Source: Pseudomonas frederiksbergensis
GTDB lineage: Bacteria; Pseudomonadota; Gammaproteobacteria; Pseudomonadales; Pseudomonadaceae
DNA length: 64,000 nucleotides
Direction of reading: 5' to 3'
Assembly (NCBI RefSeq): GCF_000802155.2
Contig: NZ_JQGJ02000004.1
Coordinates: 248,001-312,000 of the forward strand
Part shown: positions 62,401-64,000 of the stretch, piece after piece
Layout of the letters: each line of letters starts with the position of its first letter
How positions within the stretch are numbered: position 1 is the first letter of the stretch
Made by a program: the position numbers and the translations under genes
The notes under the pieces: generated by a model
Told to the model about the DNA's origin: nothing
Database searches by the model: none
What the model saw: the letters and a program-made list of their open reading frames with translations, nothing else

Positions 62401-63866
62401 TAGGCGTAGCTGACCAGCACTTCCCGCGAGTGGTCGGGGTAGAGGCGTTCGATGTGGGTGACGCGTTCGCCTGCGCGGATCAGCTCGACGTGCACCAAGT
62501 CGAAGGTGTCGCGCAGTCGCACCAGGTGTCCGGCATCGTCGTAGTCGAGGTGGATGCGGTTGTCGTTGCGGTCACCCAGTTGGCTCAGGCGCAGGTGCGA
62601 AGGGTTCGCTGGCGAAGGTTCGAACAAGCGGTACAGGCCGTCTTCGCTTTCGATCAGCAATTGCCCGTTCGCATGGCGGCGCACGGCCAGGCCTTCGCCA
62701 GCGCTGAACACAGCGCCGCCCACGGGAATGGAGCCCATGTCGATGGGCCGGCCCTGTTCGTCGGTGTAGATCAGGGTTTCGCCGCCGTCGGGGTGGGGCT
62801 GGATTTGCACCTGGACTTCATAGGCGACGCTCCAGCCGGCCCCGAACAGACTGTCGCGGCGTTCGTCGCGGCTGTTGTACACGCGTTGCCAGTCGATGTG
62901 CAGGATGCCGGGCAGGACGAAATCCAGGTCTTCGTCACCGCCCAGCACCTTGGCACCCGTGGCGGCGTGCACCGGGTTCGATGAACCCATGGCGGCGTTG
63001 GCGGCCGCGTTCGCCGCGCTGCTGGCGGCCATGGACACCGCGCCGCCCACCAGCATGCACGGCAACTTGCTGAAGAACTTGCCCTTGCCGCCTTTGAGCA
63101 TCAGCAACGCGGTAACCGCCAGGCCTACGCCCGGGGTCTTGCCGCTGCGGATCTCGCGCACCACCACTGATCCGCCGCCGATGGTCACGTTGGGCGAAAT
63201 CAGCCCGGCCGACACCACTGTCGCATCGCAGGTGCTGCGGTCGCCACTGCGCACGGCGGGCTGGCCGTTGATGGTGACCTTCTCCGAACCTTCGGCCATG
63301 AACTGTGGCGGCATCGGCGGGTGTTTCATGCAGATGACTAGGTCTTGCGGCTTGGGTACCGCGCCGGGTGCCGGAGTGGCGACGGTAGGACGCCACATCT
63401 GCGAGAAGAACTCCCCGGCCATGTCCAGGTAGCTGGGCTCTTCTTCAGGTTCCGGGGCCTCCAGCTCGGTGCCGGCCGGGGCGACATGGGATTCGATGGC
63501 CCCGGCGGCGCGAGCAGATGGGATGTTATTGGTAAAGGTGTCGGCGGAGCCGGTGAGAATATTCGCCTGCACCGTAGGCGGAAAGAGGGCGTTGCCGATG
63601 CCCTCGCATATATTGCTCAGCCCCTTGTCTGCCCCGGTCTTGCTCATGGCCAGGCCGACCACTGTTCCCACCACCAGTCCAAGCACGAAGCAGCCCAGGC
63701 CGCCGGTGACTACCGTAATACCCGTGGCCGCGACTACCGCGGCGGTGGCCACTGCCGTGATCGCGATGTTCGCCGCCACCTCCAGCACGCCCCCAAGGAT
63801 GTCGGCCATCATCGAGGTGTGATTCAACGCGTCGCCCAGGCGGGCCGCCCAGAGCGCATCAGACAT
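59472..63866 (-). CDS. Type VI secretion Rhs effector: prePAAR-TM-PAAR-Rhs core-WHH nuclease
   Basis: 1464 residues. Residues 7-16 form a prePAAR motif (AARLGDALNH), followed by two hydrophobic helices (residues 22-75), a proline/glutamate linker, and a PAAR domain (VTINGQPAVRSGDRSTCD ... VTIGGGSVVVRE, about 190-240). After NPVHAATGAKVLGGDEDLDF come YD repeats forming the Rhs cocoon. Self-cleavage is predicted in PNPTGWADPWGW. The last 125 residues form a WHH nuclease tip (DYTWHHVDDFNPKTGTTTM, TAHEATFPHGGS). The PAAR rides the VgrG spike and an Eag chaperone should bind the helices; neither partner is in the window. Confidence 0.95.
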   Translation of the reverse strand: MSDALWAARLGDALNHTSMMADILGGVLEVAANIAITAVATAAVVAATGITVVTGGLGCFVLGLVVGTVVGLAMSKTGADKGLSNICEGIGNALFPPTVQANILTGSADTFTNNIPSARAAGAIESHVAPAGTELEAPEPEEEPSYLDMAGEFFSQMWRPTVATPAPGAVPKPQDLVICMKHPPMPPQFMAEGSEKVTINGQPAVRSGDRSTCDATVVSAGLISPNVTIGGGSVVVREIRSGKTPGVGLAVTALLMLKGGKGKFFSKLPCMLVGGAVSMAASSAANAAANAAMGSSNPVHAATGAKVLGGDEDLDFVLPGILHIDWQRVYNSRDERRDSLFGAGWSVAYEVQVQIQPHPDGGETLIYTDEQGRPIDMGSIPVGGAVFSAGEGLAVRRHANGQLLIESEDGLYRLFEPSPANPSHLRLSQLGDRNDNRIHLDYDDAGHLVRLRDTFDLVHVELIRAGERVTHIERLYPDHSREVLVSYAYDAANTLAEVRNASGQVQRRFRYDAGQRMVEHQLPTGLHCFYEWALIDDQEWRVVRHWTDEGDAYQFDYDLKAGVTRISDSLQRVSIRHWNSQHQITRYSDNLGQTWLFEWNDERQLLSATDPQGGQYQFSYDDAGNLISETDPLGRSESTLWLEHWALPLVDTNAAGHSWKYRYDQRGNCTAQTDPLGHITRYRYDAHGQVVEIIDATGKSKKLRWNPFGQLVEHVDCSGYPTRFSYDQRGYLHTITDALGERTQFSYDTQGRLLSSQLPDGRTEHYQRDTAGQLTGYTDPAGHTTRYQHNRRGQVRQRTDAQGRQVQFAYDSFGRLQALTNENGESYRFAWDAGDRLSEQQDLDGSAKRYDYDRLDNVAAVTAMPAPYGTGLALIPETPPASIVHRLERDAVGRLIAKNTDDGRTEYRYDPLDQLTAVTFTDLQGNAKTLSFTYDALGQLLAENGAAGSLQHHYDELGNLIQTQLPDGRWVNRLYYGSGHLHQINLDGQVISDFERDRLHREVLRTQGQISTRSEYDRSGRLRTRQRRHSSQPSLLPAAVQKHFEYDPADNLIGKLDQQPAAQQRQLLHYDATGRIIASQDSLHGQRETFTYDAAANLLDGPAPGAGLVVHNKLLTYQDKRYRYDAFGRMIEKRSAKRGVQHFAYDAESRLIEVRNDNGSVVKMTYDPLGRRIEKTEHDSNGYPLGETRFTWDGLRLLQEHRHQQTSLYLYEDDGYEPLARVDGSGPLQKIRYYHNDLNGLPEQLTEADGHNVWQATYRVWGNTLEEVREAYYIEEQNLRFQGQYLDRETGLHFNTFRFYDPDVGRFTTPDPIGLKGGLNLYQYAPNPTGWADPWGWAFAGVDFTGSSDLFPTTGSQKNIVTIKMQGARGRDFTQAFKEAGISKKAAKDYTWHHVDDFNPKTGTTTMQLVKTTAHEATFPHGGSVAQYEKHFKVKYESTESVLAASKKGWLANKIPKAKAGRCS
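60271..61111 (-). repeat. Direct repeat copy B of rhs core (inside the full-length gene)
   Basis: Partner of copy A at 57938-58778, with about 98% identity by eye. Recombination between the copies would delete about 2.3 kb and place the orphan WHH tip on the full-length gene. Confidence 0.9.
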
Positions 63867-63918
63867 CGGTGATGCTCAGGCTGGTGCCTGTGTGCTTGAG
63901 TGGATCGATGCGTTTCAT
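63859..63918 (-). CDS. Possible 19-residue leader peptide overlapping the rhs start
   Basis: ATG at 63918, preceded by a purine-rich AGGGAGACAGG, opens a 19-codon frame (MKRIDPLKHTGTSLSITDV) whose stop overlaps the first codons of rhs. It may be a translational coupler, or a remnant or spurious. No family recognised. Confidence 0.25.
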   Translation of the reverse strand: MKRIDPLKHTGTSLSITDV

Positions 63919-63961
63919 TGCGCCTGTCTCCCTGGCGGTGAAGTGTCGGTCCGCTGTGATA

Positions 63962-64000
63962 TCAGCTTGACCAGGGGTTGAGCAATGCCACGCCGCTGCT
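63962..64000 (-). CDS. Possible 3' end of the gene upstream of rhs (partial)
   Basis: Twelve codons ending at TGA (63964-63962) run off the window edge (SSGVALLNPWSS). The position fits an Eag chaperone or similar gene normally found ahead of rhs, but the fragment is too short to identify. Confidence 0.2.
   Translation of the reverse strand, partial: SSGVALLNPWSS

Noticed and set aside
59898..62984. Several long plus-strand open frames opposite rhs
   Set aside because: Low-complexity V/A/G/Q-rich shadows of YD-repeat coding sequence.
59472..63000. Repeated units in the rhs gene as a possible CRISPR-like or tandem DNA repeat
   Set aside because: The repeats are degenerate YD protein repeats, not regularly spaced identical DNA repeats; no CRISPR array occurs in the window.

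Overview
The window is a chromosomal segment of a fluorescent Pseudomonas (P. fluorescens group). The evidence is the high-GC coding sequence, the Anr / HemN / CcoGHIS neighbourhood, the dnaX-ybaB-recR block, a Pseudomonas-type hairpin array in front of rmf, and many extragenic palindromes built on the GTGGCGAGGGAGCTTGCTCCC theme. Calls come from reading the sequence and recalled family knowledge; no database search was run.

Layout. (1) 1-11.6 kb, minus strand: nitrate assimilation. It runs nasS-nasT (nitrate sensor and ANTAR antiterminator), then a nitrate transporter with a PP2C phosphatase/Ser-Thr kinase fusion, then nirB-nirD-nasA-cobA. Both structural transcription units begin with a sigma-54 promoter followed by a leader holding two A1/G4 hexaloop hairpins, the second overlapping a terminator. 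This is the signature of NasT-controlled antitermination. (2) 11.8-20.7 kb: pyrD, rmf with a structured leader, rlmKL, a CHASE-PAS-GGDEF diguanylate cyclase, dacB and yggL. (3) 20.7-30.1 kb: purine catabolism (xdhA-xdhB-xdhC-guaD) with a BenE-type transporter and two GntR regulators; tandem operator-like palindromes overlie a plausible xdhA promoter. (4) 30.1-39.7 kb: smc, zipA, ligA, a zinc-peptidase-like gene, the 4.5S RNA gene ffs and a membrane protein, with a lux-box-like palindrome between the last two. (5) 39.7-47.5 kb: an XRE regulator, a PAS-GGDEF-EAL protein with a degenerate EAL active site, a solitary periplasmic binding protein overlapping it tail to tail, dnaX, ybaB, an MDR oxidoreductase and recR. 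(6) 47.5-56.1 kb, minus strand: apt, anr, hemN and the cbb3 oxidase assembly genes ccoG-H-I-S plus a TauE/SafE-like exporter. Perfect Anr boxes lie ahead of hemN and ccoG. (7) 56.1-64 kb: a type VI secretion Rhs polymorphic-toxin locus.

The most dynamic part is the Rhs locus. A full-length prePAAR-PAAR-Rhs protein carries a WHH-motif nuclease tip and is followed by a SUKH-type immunity gene. Behind it lies a displaced 'orphan' Rhs tip with a different WHH nuclease and its own SUKH gene, but no N-terminus or start. The orphan carries about 840 bp that are nearly identical to the full gene, enough for recombinational tip exchange. Further down are two decayed small genes, one with an apparent 1-base deletion and one truncated into a REP palindrome. 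REP palindromes bracket the orphan module, and the whole locus sits just upstream of ccoG.
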